A stretch of 7,861 nucleotides of DNA from Gammaproteobacteria bacterium (GTDB lineage: Bacteria > Pseudomonadota > Gammaproteobacteria > GCF-002020875), in the NCBI GenBank assembly GCA_018671205.1, contig JABHIC010000269.1, forward strand, positions 1 through 7,861, in the 5' to 3' direction. The number at the start of each line of letters is the position of its first letter. The first letter of the stretch is position 1. Both the position numbers and the translations under genes were made by a program. Positions 1 to 5,725 of this stretch are shown one piece after another. The notes beneath the pieces are model-generated. The model was not told the DNA's origin. It made no database searches and was given only the letters and a program-made list of their open reading frames with translations.

Positions 1-1
1 A

Positions 2-766
2 GAGGCCGTTCGACAGGCGCTGGTCAATCTGGAGGCAGCAGAGGCCCCTGCGGGTGCAATGGCGGTAGTATTGGGCAATGGGTGGCCAGGGGTGCTGCTG
101 CATGAGGCGGTTGGGCATGGGCTGGAGGGAGACTTCAACCGTAAAGAGACCTCCGCCTTCTCCGGGCGACTAGGGGAGATGGTGGCCAACCCCCTCTGTA
201 CGGTGGTTGATAACGGTATGATGGAGGGGCGCAGAGGCTCCCTCAATATCGATGATGAAGGGACACCAACAGAAAATACGGTATTGATTGAGAAGGGCAT
301 TCTCAAGGGTTATATGCAGGATAAGACCAATGGTCGGTTAATGGGGCAGCCCTCTACCGGAAATGGTCGTCGTGAGTCCTATGCCCATCTGCCGATGCCC
401 AGAATGACCAATACCTACATGTTACCGGGAGAACATACTCGCGCAGAGATGATTGAGTCGGTCAAGCATGGGATTTTCGCGGCCAACTTTGGGGGCGGTC
501 AGGTGGATATCACCTCCGGTAAGTTTGTCTTCTCTGCCAATGAGGCCTATCTGATTGAGGATGGAAAGATCAAACAGCCACTGCGGGGGGTGACATTGAT
601 TGGTAATGGCCCAGAGGTGATGTCCCGAATTACCATGGTAGGGGATGATCTGGAGCTGGACCCCGGAATCGGCATCTGTGGTAAAGAGGGGCAGAGTGTC
701 CCGGTAGGGGTTGGGCAGCCCACCCTGAAGGTGAGTGAACTAACCGTAGGAGGGACAGAAGTATGA
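2..766 (+). CDS. tldD: TldD metalloprotease subunit, C-terminal part (5' end outside window)
   Basis: Partial: the frame is open from base 2, so about 254 codons are present. E. coli TldD has about 481 residues, so roughly the first 225 are missing. An ATG at 59 is internal, not the start. The zinc-protease motif HExxxH is visible as HEAVGH at 101-118. The conserved C-terminal metal-ligand cysteine lies in GICGKEGQ (Cys codon 677-679), in the usual TldD tail context ending KVSELTVGGT. In the known family, TldD carries the catalytic zinc and works with TldE as a cytoplasmic heterodimer that degrades unfolded peptides. In E. coli it processes the microcin B17 leader and affects CcdA stability. 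The stop overlaps the tldE start as ATGA (763-766), which implies co-translation. All expected catalytic residues in this half are intact and nothing looks degraded. Confidence 0.97.
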   Translation, partial: EAVRQALVNLEAAEAPAGAMAVVLGNGWPGVLLHEAVGHGLEGDFNRKETSAFSGRLGEMVANPLCTVVDNGMMEGRRGSLNIDDEGTPTENTVLIEKGILKGYMQDKTNGRLMGQPSTGNGRRESYAHLPMPRMTNTYMLPGEHTRAEMIESVKHGIFAANFGGGQVDITSGKFVFSANEAYLIEDGKIKQPLRGVTLIGNGPEVMSRITMVGDDLELDPGIGICGKEGQSVPVGVGQPTLKVSELTVGGTEV

Positions 767-2097
767 GTCAGTCTGAACAGCAACTACTGGAGACCCTGAC
801 CCAGCAGATTTTGGATGAGGCCACGCGCCAGGGAGCATCAGCCGCCGAGGCGGGAAGCCGGGTTGAGGAGGGGTATACCTCCACTGTCAGAATGGGGGAG
901 GTTGAGACCATTGAGCACCATAAAGATCGCGGGATGGGGGTCACCGTCTATTTTGGAGAGCATAAGGGGACCGCGAGTACCAGTGACTTCTCCTCCGATG
1001 CGGTAGTGCAGGCGGTTCGTGCTGCCTGTGATATTGCCCGCTACACCCAGGCCGATGAATATGCCGGATTGGCTGACCCTGAACAGTTGGCAAGCGAATT
1101 TCCAGAGCTGGAGCTGGATCACCCCTGGAGCGTAGGGGTGGAGGAGAGCATCGATCTGGCCAAGCGTTGTGAACAATCTGCGCTGGAGTATGACCCGCGG
1201 GTGGTGAACTCGGATGGTGGATCGGTCAGTAGCCACCGCTCGATTCGTGTCTATGGGAATAGTCATGGGTTTCTCTCCGGTTATGGCAGCAGTCGTCACG
1301 GTATCAGCTGCTCAGTGATCGCCAGAGAGCCCGGCTCGGAGGATATGCAAAGAAACTACTGGTATAGCTCAGTACGTGACCCAGAGCAGTTAGAGACAGT
1401 ATCAGAGATTGGAGAGATGGCTGCCCGGCGCACCCTGGATCGACTCGGAAGTCGAAAGGGAAAGACCGGGCAGGCCCCGGTACTTTTTGATGCCACTATT
1501 GCGGGGGGGCTGCTGGGTCATCTGGTCGGGGCGATTCGGGGGGGGAGCCTCTACCGGAAGGCCTCCTTTCTGTTAGATCAGCTGGGGCAACCCCTCTTTC
1601 CTGAGTGGGTTTCGGTCTATGAAGAGCCTCACCTAAAACGGGCGGCAGCCAGTGCCTCCTTTGATAGTGACGGGGTCGCTACCCGACAGAACAATTTTGT
1701 CACCGAAGGGGTGCTCTCCAGCTATGTGCTCGACTGCTACTCCGCACGTCGTTTGGGTATGGAGACCACTGGCAATGGGGGTGGGGTACGAAACTTGAGG
1801 ATGAGCCACGGTGAGCTGGAGCTATCCGGGCTGTTGAAAAAGATGGGTGAGGGGCTGCTGGTTACCGAGTTGATGGGACAGGGGGTTAATACCCTCACAG
1901 GAGATTACTCCCGTGGTGCAGCCGGCTTCTGGGTCGAGGGGGGGGAGATCGCCTATCCTGTGGATGAGATTACCATTGCGGGCAACCTCAAAGAGATGTT
2001 TGCCGGGATTGTGGAGGTAGGTGCCGATACAGACCTCCGGGGAAATATCCAGACCGGTTCGATACTACTTGAGCAGATGAGTATTGCCGGAGAGTAG
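763..2097 (+). CDS. pmbA: TldE/PmbA, non-catalytic partner of TldD
   Basis: 444 residues, close to E. coli PmbA (450), so full length. The start is set by AGGAGG at 748-753, 9 nt before the ATG, and by the ATGA overlap with tldD. The N-terminal third has the family pattern around a VRMGEVETIEHHKDRGMGVTVY segment (split: VRMGEVETIE, then HHKDRGMGVTVY). The C-terminal half has VLFDATIAGGLLGHLVGAIR and a TTGNGGGVRN stretch typical of PmbA. The HExxxH motif of TldD is absent, as expected for this subunit, and the conserved TldD cysteine has no equivalent. The known role is to pair with TldD to enclose the protease cavity that trims or degrades unfolded peptides, including RiPP-type precursors such as microcin B17. 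No RiPP precursor or maturase is visible in the window. The gene converges on the TolR-like gene, 36 nt beyond its stop. Confidence 0.96.
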   Translation: MSQSEQQLLETLTQQILDEATRQGASAAEAGSRVEEGYTSTVRMGEVETIEHHKDRGMGVTVYFGEHKGTASTSDFSSDAVVQAVRAACDIARYTQADEYAGLADPEQLASEFPELELDHPWSVGVEESIDLAKRCEQSALEYDPRVVNSDGGSVSSHRSIRVYGNSHGFLSGYGSSRHGISCSVIAREPGSEDMQRNYWYSSVRDPEQLETVSEIGEMAARRTLDRLGSRKGKTGQAPVLFDATIAGGLLGHLVGAIRGGSLYRKASFLLDQLGQPLFPEWVSVYEEPHLKRAAASASFDSDGVATRQNNFVTEGVLSSYVLDCYSARRLGMETTGNGGGVRNLRMSHGELELSGLLKKMGEGLLVTELMGQGVNTLTGDYSRGAAGFWVEGGEIAYPVDEITIAGNLKEMFAGIVEVGADTDLRGNIQTGSILLEQMSIAGE

Positions 2098-2106
2098 GGT
2101 TAAGGG

Positions 2107-2131
2107 TCGCTCCGGTTTTTAGTCGGTGCGA
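2107..2131. terminator. Weak hairpin between convergent genes, possible terminator
   Basis: Arms TCGCTCCG (2107-2114) and CGGTGCGA (2124-2131) pair except for one central T-T mismatch, with a 9-nt loop. It lies exactly between the stops of pmbA and the convergent TolR-like gene. Downstream on the + strand there is only a short AT-rich stretch (AATTTAAT) rather than a clear T-run, and the only five-T run is in the loop. Position favours a termination role, but the sequence support is modest. Confidence 0.3.
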
Positions 2132-2133
2132 AT

Positions 2134-2853
2134 TTAATAGCGACGGCGACGATTGGGTTGGGGGGCGGCAGGTTCTGGCTCAGGAGGAGGGGTCCAGTAG
2201 AGGATGTTTCCATACACCAGAATCGACTCATTTTCCTGCTCAAAGACCTTGATGGGCTCCCAGTAATCATAGTGGTCCAGCTCATCGGGGGAGCCGACAA
2301 ATCTCCAGTTACAGAGGAATCGCTCATACTCGCTTCCTCTTCTGCAGTAGGTCGTGGTGCCCGACTCAAAGTTAACGATCAACTCTAACCGGTGGAGCTC
2401 TACCGTACACTTGGCACCTATCTCTTCCTGTATTCTTCTGTTATTTCCCCACTCGTACTCCTCTTTGGTCATAGGAGAGGCGGACTTTCCGCCGGTCACA
2501 AATCGTGTGCCATTGGGGATCTTGGTCCATTGCAAAAAACATTTTCCAGACTCATTCTGGAACAGGGTGCGAGTGGAGGCATAGTTGTTGGTCTCCTTGT
2601 TATAGGTATTAAAGACCATCACTTTATTGTAGAAAATATCCTCTTTTTTCTCATTTTCCACCACCACCTCGGTCTCTACCGTCTTCACCACCTCTTCAAC
2701 TGCGGACTCCTCAATCTCTTTTTTTACACTCTCCTGGTCGAACTCAGAGGCTTTTTTAGGCTGAATGAGGGCGATAAAAATCATAATAAACAACAGATCC
2801 AGCAGCGTGGTTAGCTGAACCCTCACCTGTTTTCTAGTGATGCCTCTTCTCAT
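2134..2853 (-). CDS. TolR/ExbD-like single-span protein with a large unrecognised extracytoplasmic domain
   Basis: 239 residues. Residues 1-13 are short and basic. One membrane helix (about 14-31, reading QLTTLLDLLFIMIFIALI) carries Asp19 in the position of the ion-coupling Asp of TolR/ExbD (compare VPYIDVMLVLL in the TolR encoded at 5722). An acidic Glu/Val-rich stretch (about 35-72) may be a coiled helix. A mixed domain of about 75-222 follows, with four cysteines (105, 149, 170, 181) that could form disulfides in the periplasm. The tail is Pro/Glu-rich (PPPEPEPAAPQP) and ends RRRRY. Typical TolR/ExbD proteins are about 140 residues, so roughly 100 residues are extra, and I recognise neither the usual TolR/ExbD periplasmic fold nor an OmpA-type peptidoglycan domain. 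The start ATG lies 2 nt after the stop of the upstream TolQ-like gene and has only a weak ribosome site, which suggests translational coupling. Inference: the stator-like or output subunit of an ion-driven membrane complex of unknown purpose. Confidence 0.8.
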   Translation of the reverse strand: MRRGITRKQVRVQLTTLLDLLFIMIFIALIQPKKASEFDQESVKKEIEESAVEEVVKTVETEVVVENEKKEDIFYNKVMVFNTYNKETNNYASTRTLFQNESGKCFLQWTKIPNGTRFVTGGKSASPMTKEEYEWGNNRRIQEEIGAKCTVELHRLELIVNFESGTTTYCRRGSEYERFLCNWRFVGSPDELDHYDYWEPIKVFEQENESILVYGNILYWTPPPEPEPAAPQPNRRRRY

Positions 2854-2855
2854 GG

Positions 2856-3476
2856 TTACCCTAGGCGAACCTTGGTAATAATGTTTTTGAAATCAATGCT
2901 CTCATTGATGATTCTTTCAACTTTCGGTGAAAGAATACTCTCGATCACCATGAAAACTACGGAGAGTGAGATTCCCAAAATAGTGGTATCCATTGCCAGC
3001 ACAAAAGCCTCTGTCAGGCGGGAGGCATCAATACCTCCATCTCCAAACGCGGTACCCGCAATGGCCAATATGGTTCCAAGAATCCCCAGTAACGGGAAGA
3101 CTTGTACCAGAGTAGACATCACGCTGATGGCACTCTCGATGAGATAGTAGCGATTAAACAGACTTCTCTCGGTTAACCGGGAGACATTCTTCTCAATGAT
3201 ATTTGCGGCATCATCATCCAGTAATATTTTGTTGGAGAGGTAGTGAAGGGCACCATCAATCTTCTCATGGGGTTTCTGCAATGAATCATTGTCGGGCGCA
3301 TCGGTGAAGCCCTTTACCAGATTACTGGAGACATCCTGAAGCCGCAGGCTATGCCTTCTCATCGAGACCACAATGACACCGATGATGACTACTTCAGCAA
3401 TAGCGAAAAGATAAATTAGCGTGAAAATGTTGTCAGTAATGACACTGAACAGACTCTGAATGGGTGAAATTTCCAT
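2856..3476 (-). CDS. TolQ/ExbB/MotA-family proton channel protein, divergent
   Basis: 206 residues with three predicted membrane helices (about 17-38, 117-141, 156-181) in the ExbB/TolQ arrangement: a cytoplasmic loop between helices 1 and 2, and a cytoplasmic tail. The two pore motifs are kept in modified form. FPLLGILGTILAI (Thr135) matches SPYIGLFGTVWGI of TolQ. AMDTTILGISLSV (Thr165) matches ALVATAVGLFAAI of TolQ. These threonines line the ion path in TolQ/ExbB. The protein is slightly shorter than the TolQ encoded at 5015 (236 residues) and otherwise very different from it, so it is not a recent duplicate. The start ATG is preceded by AGAGG about 6 nt upstream on the minus strand. Together with the following gene it forms a complete channel plus Asp-helix pair. 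Sequence composition is more AT-rich than in tldE or tol. Which process it energises is not shown by the sequence. Confidence 0.85.
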   Translation of the reverse strand: MEISPIQSLFSVITDNIFTLIYLFAIAEVVIIGVIVVSMRRHSLRLQDVSSNLVKGFTDAPDNDSLQKPHEKIDGALHYLSNKILLDDDAANIIEKNVSRLTERSLFNRYYLIESAISVMSTLVQVFPLLGILGTILAIAGTAFGDGGIDASRLTEAFVLAMDTTILGISLSVVFMVIESILSPKVERIINESIDFKNIITKVRLG

Positions 3477-3486
3477 AATAACCTCT

Positions 3487-3532
3487 TTTTTATCGGATCA
3501 TACAGCATGAGCCGACCCTATCTCGATAAAAA
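3487..3532. repeat. 9-bp perfect inverted repeat flanking the putative promoter
   Basis: TTTTTATCG (3487-3495) is repeated inverted as CGATAAAAA (3524-3532), 28 nt apart. The pair encloses the dyad and -10 candidate of the TolQ-like gene. The first arm ends close to that gene's ribosome site. It could be a regulator-binding pair or chance in AT-rich DNA. Confidence 0.5.
3494..3514 (-). promoter_or_regulatory. Possible promoter -10 inside an operator-like dyad, upstream of the TolQ-like gene
   Basis: On the minus strand TATGAT (complement of 3497-3502) is a reasonable -10 about 20 nt upstream of the start at 3476, but no good -35 is seen at the right spacing. The hexamer sits in an inverted repeat with arms CGGATCAT (3494-3501) and ATGAGCCG (3507-3514), one mismatch, and a 5-nt centre. 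A dyad over a -10 would suit a repressor site. No T-run follows on either strand, so a terminator is unlikely. Confidence 0.35.
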
Positions 3533-3533
3533 T

Positions 3534-3558
3534 CGTAACTACCCAGATGGCTGTTACG
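3534..3558. repeat. Inverted repeat CGTAAC-N13-GTTACG
   Basis: Six-base perfect arms at 3534-3539 and 3553-3558, separated by 13 nt. Each arm centre is about two helical turns (19 bp) from the other, the geometry of a dimeric regulator site. Arms this short can occur by chance. It lies in the divergent gap between the TolQ-like gene and hicA. Confidence 0.35.
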
Positions 3559-3606
3559 TCCTGTCCTAATCAGGCTGCTTCACTGCTCCTGCTTCTTTCT
3601 CTCTGT

Positions 3607-3651
3607 CATCTCAATTTCCTCAGTTTAAGGTCATTACTCTAAATTGAGGTG
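3607..3651. repeat. 11-bp imperfect inverted repeat upstream of hicA
   Basis: CATCTCAATTT (3607-3617) and AAATTGAGGTG (3641-3651) are inverted copies with one mismatch, which would be a G-U pair in RNA. The spacer is 23 nt. No T-run follows the second arm, so it does not look like an intrinsic terminator. It could be an upstream operator, or the footprint of an insertion boundary next to hicAB. Confidence 0.45.
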
Positions 3652-3721
3652 TGCAGGATCATCGAACCACGTCAGTCCCGTTCATTGATGGCTGTGAGCT
3701 GGTGATGGAGTTTTCATTTTG

Positions 3722-4027
3722 ATGACCAACTGGAAGTTCTTGGTTGACAGTAGTGTCAATAATGATACTATTATTTGTGTGCCTTCTATTGAATCAATAC
3801 TGAGCGCGATGCGGAGCAATCCAAGTAATATTCGTTTTTCAGACCTTTGTAAGGTGTGTGATGAATATTTTGGTGATGCACGGCAGAGCGGTTCTAGCCA
3901 CCGGATTTATAAAACACCGTGGTTGGGTGATCCTAGGGTAAATATTCAGAACAAGAAGGGCAAAGCAAAACCGTATCAAGTTAAACAGGTACTCAAAGCA
4001 ATCGATAAGCTGGGAGAAGCGACATGA
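3722..4027 (+). CDS. hicA: HicA-family mRNA interferase toxin
   Basis: 101 residues from ATG 3722. The conserved part (about 22-101) has the HicA pattern: SNPSNIRFSDL, then GSSHRIYKTP with the catalytic His60, then VNIQNKKGKAKPYQVKQVL. HicA toxins have a small double-stranded-RNA-binding-like fold and cleave mRNA in translation. hicB overlaps the stop as ATGA (4024-4027). The start is uncertain. TTG 3719 or ATG 3722 follow GGAG (3707-3710). However, residues 1-20 do not resemble the family, and the DNA there holds the TTGACA promoter (3744-3771). If that promoter drives hicAB, the real start is downstream: GTG 3779 (82 residues, typical length, but nearly leaderless) or ATG 3809 (72 residues, which would clip the first conserved helix). 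The GTG fits family length best. Family assignment is firm; the N-terminus is not. Confidence 0.88.
   Translation: MTNWKFLVDSSVNNDTIICVPSIESILSAMRSNPSNIRFSDLCKVCDEYFGDARQSGSSHRIYKTPWLGDPRVNIQNKKGKAKPYQVKQVLKAIDKLGEAT
3744..3771 (+). promoter_or_regulatory. Sigma70-type promoter overlapped by dyads, likely autoregulated hicAB promoter
   Basis: TTGACA (3744-3749) is a consensus -35. After 16 nt comes TACTAT (3766-3771), preceded by TG in the extended -10 position (TGATACTAT, 3763-3771). Three inverted repeats overlap it. The first is TTGACA-gtag-TGTCAA (3744-3759). The second is TAGTGTCA-ataa-TGATACTA (3751-3770, one mismatch). The third is the imperfect palindrome AATAATGATACTATTATT starting at 3759. 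HicB here ends in a ribbon-helix-helix-like segment, and such antitoxins are known to bind palindromes over their own promoter. The promoter lies inside the open frame of the longest hicA reading, which bears on the hicA start. Confidence 0.55.
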
Positions 4028-4347
4028 ACATCAACCACTATTCCTATCGGGTTATTTGGTCAGAAGAAGATGAAGAGCATATTGGGCTATGTATTGAGTT
4101 CCCTTCATTGAGCTGGCTTGCGGGGACGCCAGAGAAGGCGCTGTCGGGTATCCAGAGTGTAGTAGGGGAGGTGGTGTCTGATATGGAGAAGTCGGGTGAG
4201 AAGGTGCCTCCGGCAATCTCAGAGCGGAATTACAGCGGCAAGTTTCAGGTGCGTGTACCACCGGAAGTTCACCGTCACCTGGTTATGGAAGCGGCGGAGC
4301 AGGGGGTTAGTCTGAACCGTATGGTTAGTGCGAGATTGTCTGGGTAG
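4024..4347 (+). CDS. hicB: HicB-family antitoxin with ribbon-helix-helix-like C-terminus
   Basis: 107 residues. Residues 5-60 (YSYRVIWSEEDEEHIGLCIE, then FPSLSWLAGTPEKAL and on) match the HicB partial RNase-H-like fold that covers the HicA active site. Residues about 73-107, with FQVRVPPEVHRHLVMEA and GVSLNRMVSARL, resemble an Arc/MetJ-type ribbon-helix-helix DNA-binding segment. The start is supported by GGGAG at 4012-4016, 7 nt upstream, and the ATGA overlap with hicA. The expected job is to neutralise HicA and repress the hicAB promoter, for which the dyads at 3744-3776 are the obvious targets. No convincing terminator follows, so transcripts may run on towards ybgC. Confidence 0.92.
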   Translation: MNINHYSYRVIWSEEDEEHIGLCIEFPSLSWLAGTPEKALSGIQSVVGEVVSDMEKSGEKVPPAISERNYSGKFQVRVPPEVHRHLVMEAAEQGVSLNRMVSARLSG

Positions 4348-4556
4348 GAGACAGGAGAAAAAATTCTCTCGCCAGACATATACTTAGTGAAATGAATTTT
4401 GGTGGTTAGTTATCCGGACAGTAGTGGTGCGATGTGTTTGAATCGTTGGGGTAGAACTGGCAAACTGTGCCTCAGGTAGCAAAAGGGCATCGAAGTTGAG
4501 ATAAAAGCGGGTATGAATTGAATTTTGATTGTATCGACTTAGGTAAGTGACTGATA

Positions 4557-4964
4557 ATGAGCCATTTTGTGTTTCCAGTAAGAATCTACTACGAAGATAC
4601 CGACTCCGGTGGGGTGGTCTACTATGCCAACTATCTGAAGTATATGGAACGGGCACGAACTGAGTGGTTACGAACCCTGGGATTTGAGCAGGATCAGATG
4701 CTCAGTGAGGAGGGGATAATCTTCGCGGTGCGCTCGGTTGCGATTGACTACCATGCACCGGCCCGCTTCAATGATCAGTTGGTGGTAACCACCACACTAC
4801 AGCAACTGGGTAGGGCGAGCCTCTCTCTGTTGCAGGAGGTTCGTCGATCAGGGCAAGAGTCGCTGCTGTGTAGTGGAACGGTCAAGATTGCGAGCCTGGA
4901 TGGGGCCCGTTTTCGTCCCTCGCCAATGTCTGAATTACTGTATGAGTGTTTGGGGAATTTATGA
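4557..4964 (+). CDS. ybgC: YbgC, hotdog-fold acyl-CoA thioesterase of the Tol-Pal cluster
   Basis: 135 residues, E. coli length (134). The 4-hydroxybenzoyl-CoA thioesterase signature YYEDTDSGGVVYYANYLKYM lies at 11-30. Asp16 is equivalent to the catalytic Asp18 of E. coli YbgC, followed by the conserved ERARTEWLR. In E. coli this cytoplasmic enzyme hydrolyses acyl-CoA/acyl-carrier-protein thioesters, is linked to phospholipid metabolism, and opens the tol-pal operon, as here. The ATG is the first in frame with the conserved start; AGGT at 4541-4544 is a poor and distant ribosome site. The 209-nt gap after hicB should hold the operon promoter, but I see no clear -35/-10 pair in it. tolQ follows after 50 nt. 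Confidence 0.96.
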   Translation: MSHFVFPVRIYYEDTDSGGVVYYANYLKYMERARTEWLRTLGFEQDQMLSEEGIIFAVRSVAIDYHAPARFNDQLVVTTTLQQLGRASLSLLQEVRRSGQESLLCSGTVKIASLDGARFRPSPMSELLYECLGNL

Positions 4965-5014
4965 AATATGTCGAGCATATTGTTGGGTTTTTTTCTTTTT
5001 CAGGAGCGCTGTAG

Positions 5015-5725
5015 ATGGTTGAGAACAGTAGACTGTCGATAGCTACACTGATACTCGATGCCAGTTGGGAGGTGCAGCTGATCCTGCTGTTGCTGATTGC
5101 CGCCTCGGTCTGGTCCTGGAAAGTGATTGTCGATAAGCTTCAGGATCTGCAACAGACGAAGGAGGCGGCAGACCGCTTTGAGGATCTCTTCTGGAGTGGT
5201 AAGAACCTGACCGAGCTATTTCACACATTTGAGAATAGCAAGTCCGGTGGGATGGCAGGGATTTTTGTTGCCGGCTTTCGGGAGTTTGTGCGTCTCCATA
5301 AACGTACAGGGCTCAGTTCAGCCGATGTGGTCGATGGTGCCAGCCGAGCGATGCGGGTTGCGCTCAATCGTGACCTTGACCAGCTGGAGGAGAACCTCTC
5401 TTTCCTCGCAACCGTGGGTTCAACCAGCCCCTATATTGGTCTGTTTGGCACGGTTTGGGGGATTATGAACTCATTCAGTGCGATCGGGGCGACCAGCAAT
5501 GCGACCCTGGCGATGGTGGCCCCCGGTATCTCGGAGGCCCTGGTTGCAACGGCGGTTGGGCTGTTTGCGGCGATTCCCGGAGTGATCTTCTACAACCGCT
5601 TCTCTAATGAGATTGAGCGGCTCAATAATCGCTATGACATCTTTCTTGAGGAGTTCTCCAGTATCCTGCGCCGTCAGTCCTCCTATCAGGAGGATGAGCT
5701 GGTAGAGGGTGAGCAAGGAGAATGA
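5015..5725 (+). CDS. tolQ: TolQ, proton channel subunit of the Tol-Pal motor
   Basis: 236 residues (E. coli 230), three membrane helices (about 20-37, 132-156, 170-193). The channel motifs are intact: SPYIGLFGTVWGIMNSF with Thr146, and EALVATAVGLFAAIP with Thr179. TolQ forms the pentameric inner-membrane channel that, with TolR, uses the proton gradient to drive TolA during cell constriction. The start is fixed by AGGAG at 5002-5006, 8 nt before the ATG. A T-rich run (4988-5000) just upstream may aid ribosome loading. The stop overlaps the tolR start as ATGA (5722-5725). Confidence 0.98.
   Translation: MVENSRLSIATLILDASWEVQLILLLLIAASVWSWKVIVDKLQDLQQTKEAADRFEDLFWSGKNLTELFHTFENSKSGGMAGIFVAGFREFVRLHKRTGLSSADVVDGASRAMRVALNRDLDQLEENLSFLATVGSTSPYIGLFGTVWGIMNSFSAIGATSNATLAMVAPGISEALVATAVGLFAAIPGVIFYNRFSNEIERLNNRYDIFLEEFSSILRRQSSYQEDELVEGEQGE
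5715..5720 (+). promoter_or_regulatory. tolR ribosome site at unusually short spacing
   Basis: AAGGAG ends one base before the tolR ATG at 5722, too close for normal use. The next candidate, GAGGG at 5705-5709, is 12 nt away. Efficient tolR initiation probably relies on ribosomes finishing tolQ at the ATGA overlap. Confidence 0.4.

Noticed and set aside
838..1299. Minus-strand open frame opposite pmbA
   Set aside because: Shadow of a well-conserved gene; no recognisable domain or start signal.
2392..2814. Plus-strand open frame opposite the TolR-like gene
   Set aside because: The minus-strand frame has the membrane Asp helix and the operon spacing; the plus frame shows no domain and no ribosome site.
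2134..3476. Zorya-type defence (ZorAB) or flagellar MotAB
   Set aside because: The TolQ-like protein lacks the long cytoplasmic tail of ZorA, the partner shows no OmpA/peptidoglycan-binding domain as in ZorB or MotB, and no ZorC/D/E-like gene is adjacent.
2134..3476. Recent duplicate of tolQR
   Set aside because: Outside the pore motifs there is no alignable similarity to the TolQ and TolR encoded at 5015-6150, and the second protein's exported domain is different in length and sequence.
4351..4376. Intrinsic terminator after hicB
   Set aside because: Only a short AT-dominated stem (GAGAA/TTCTC) and no T-run after it.
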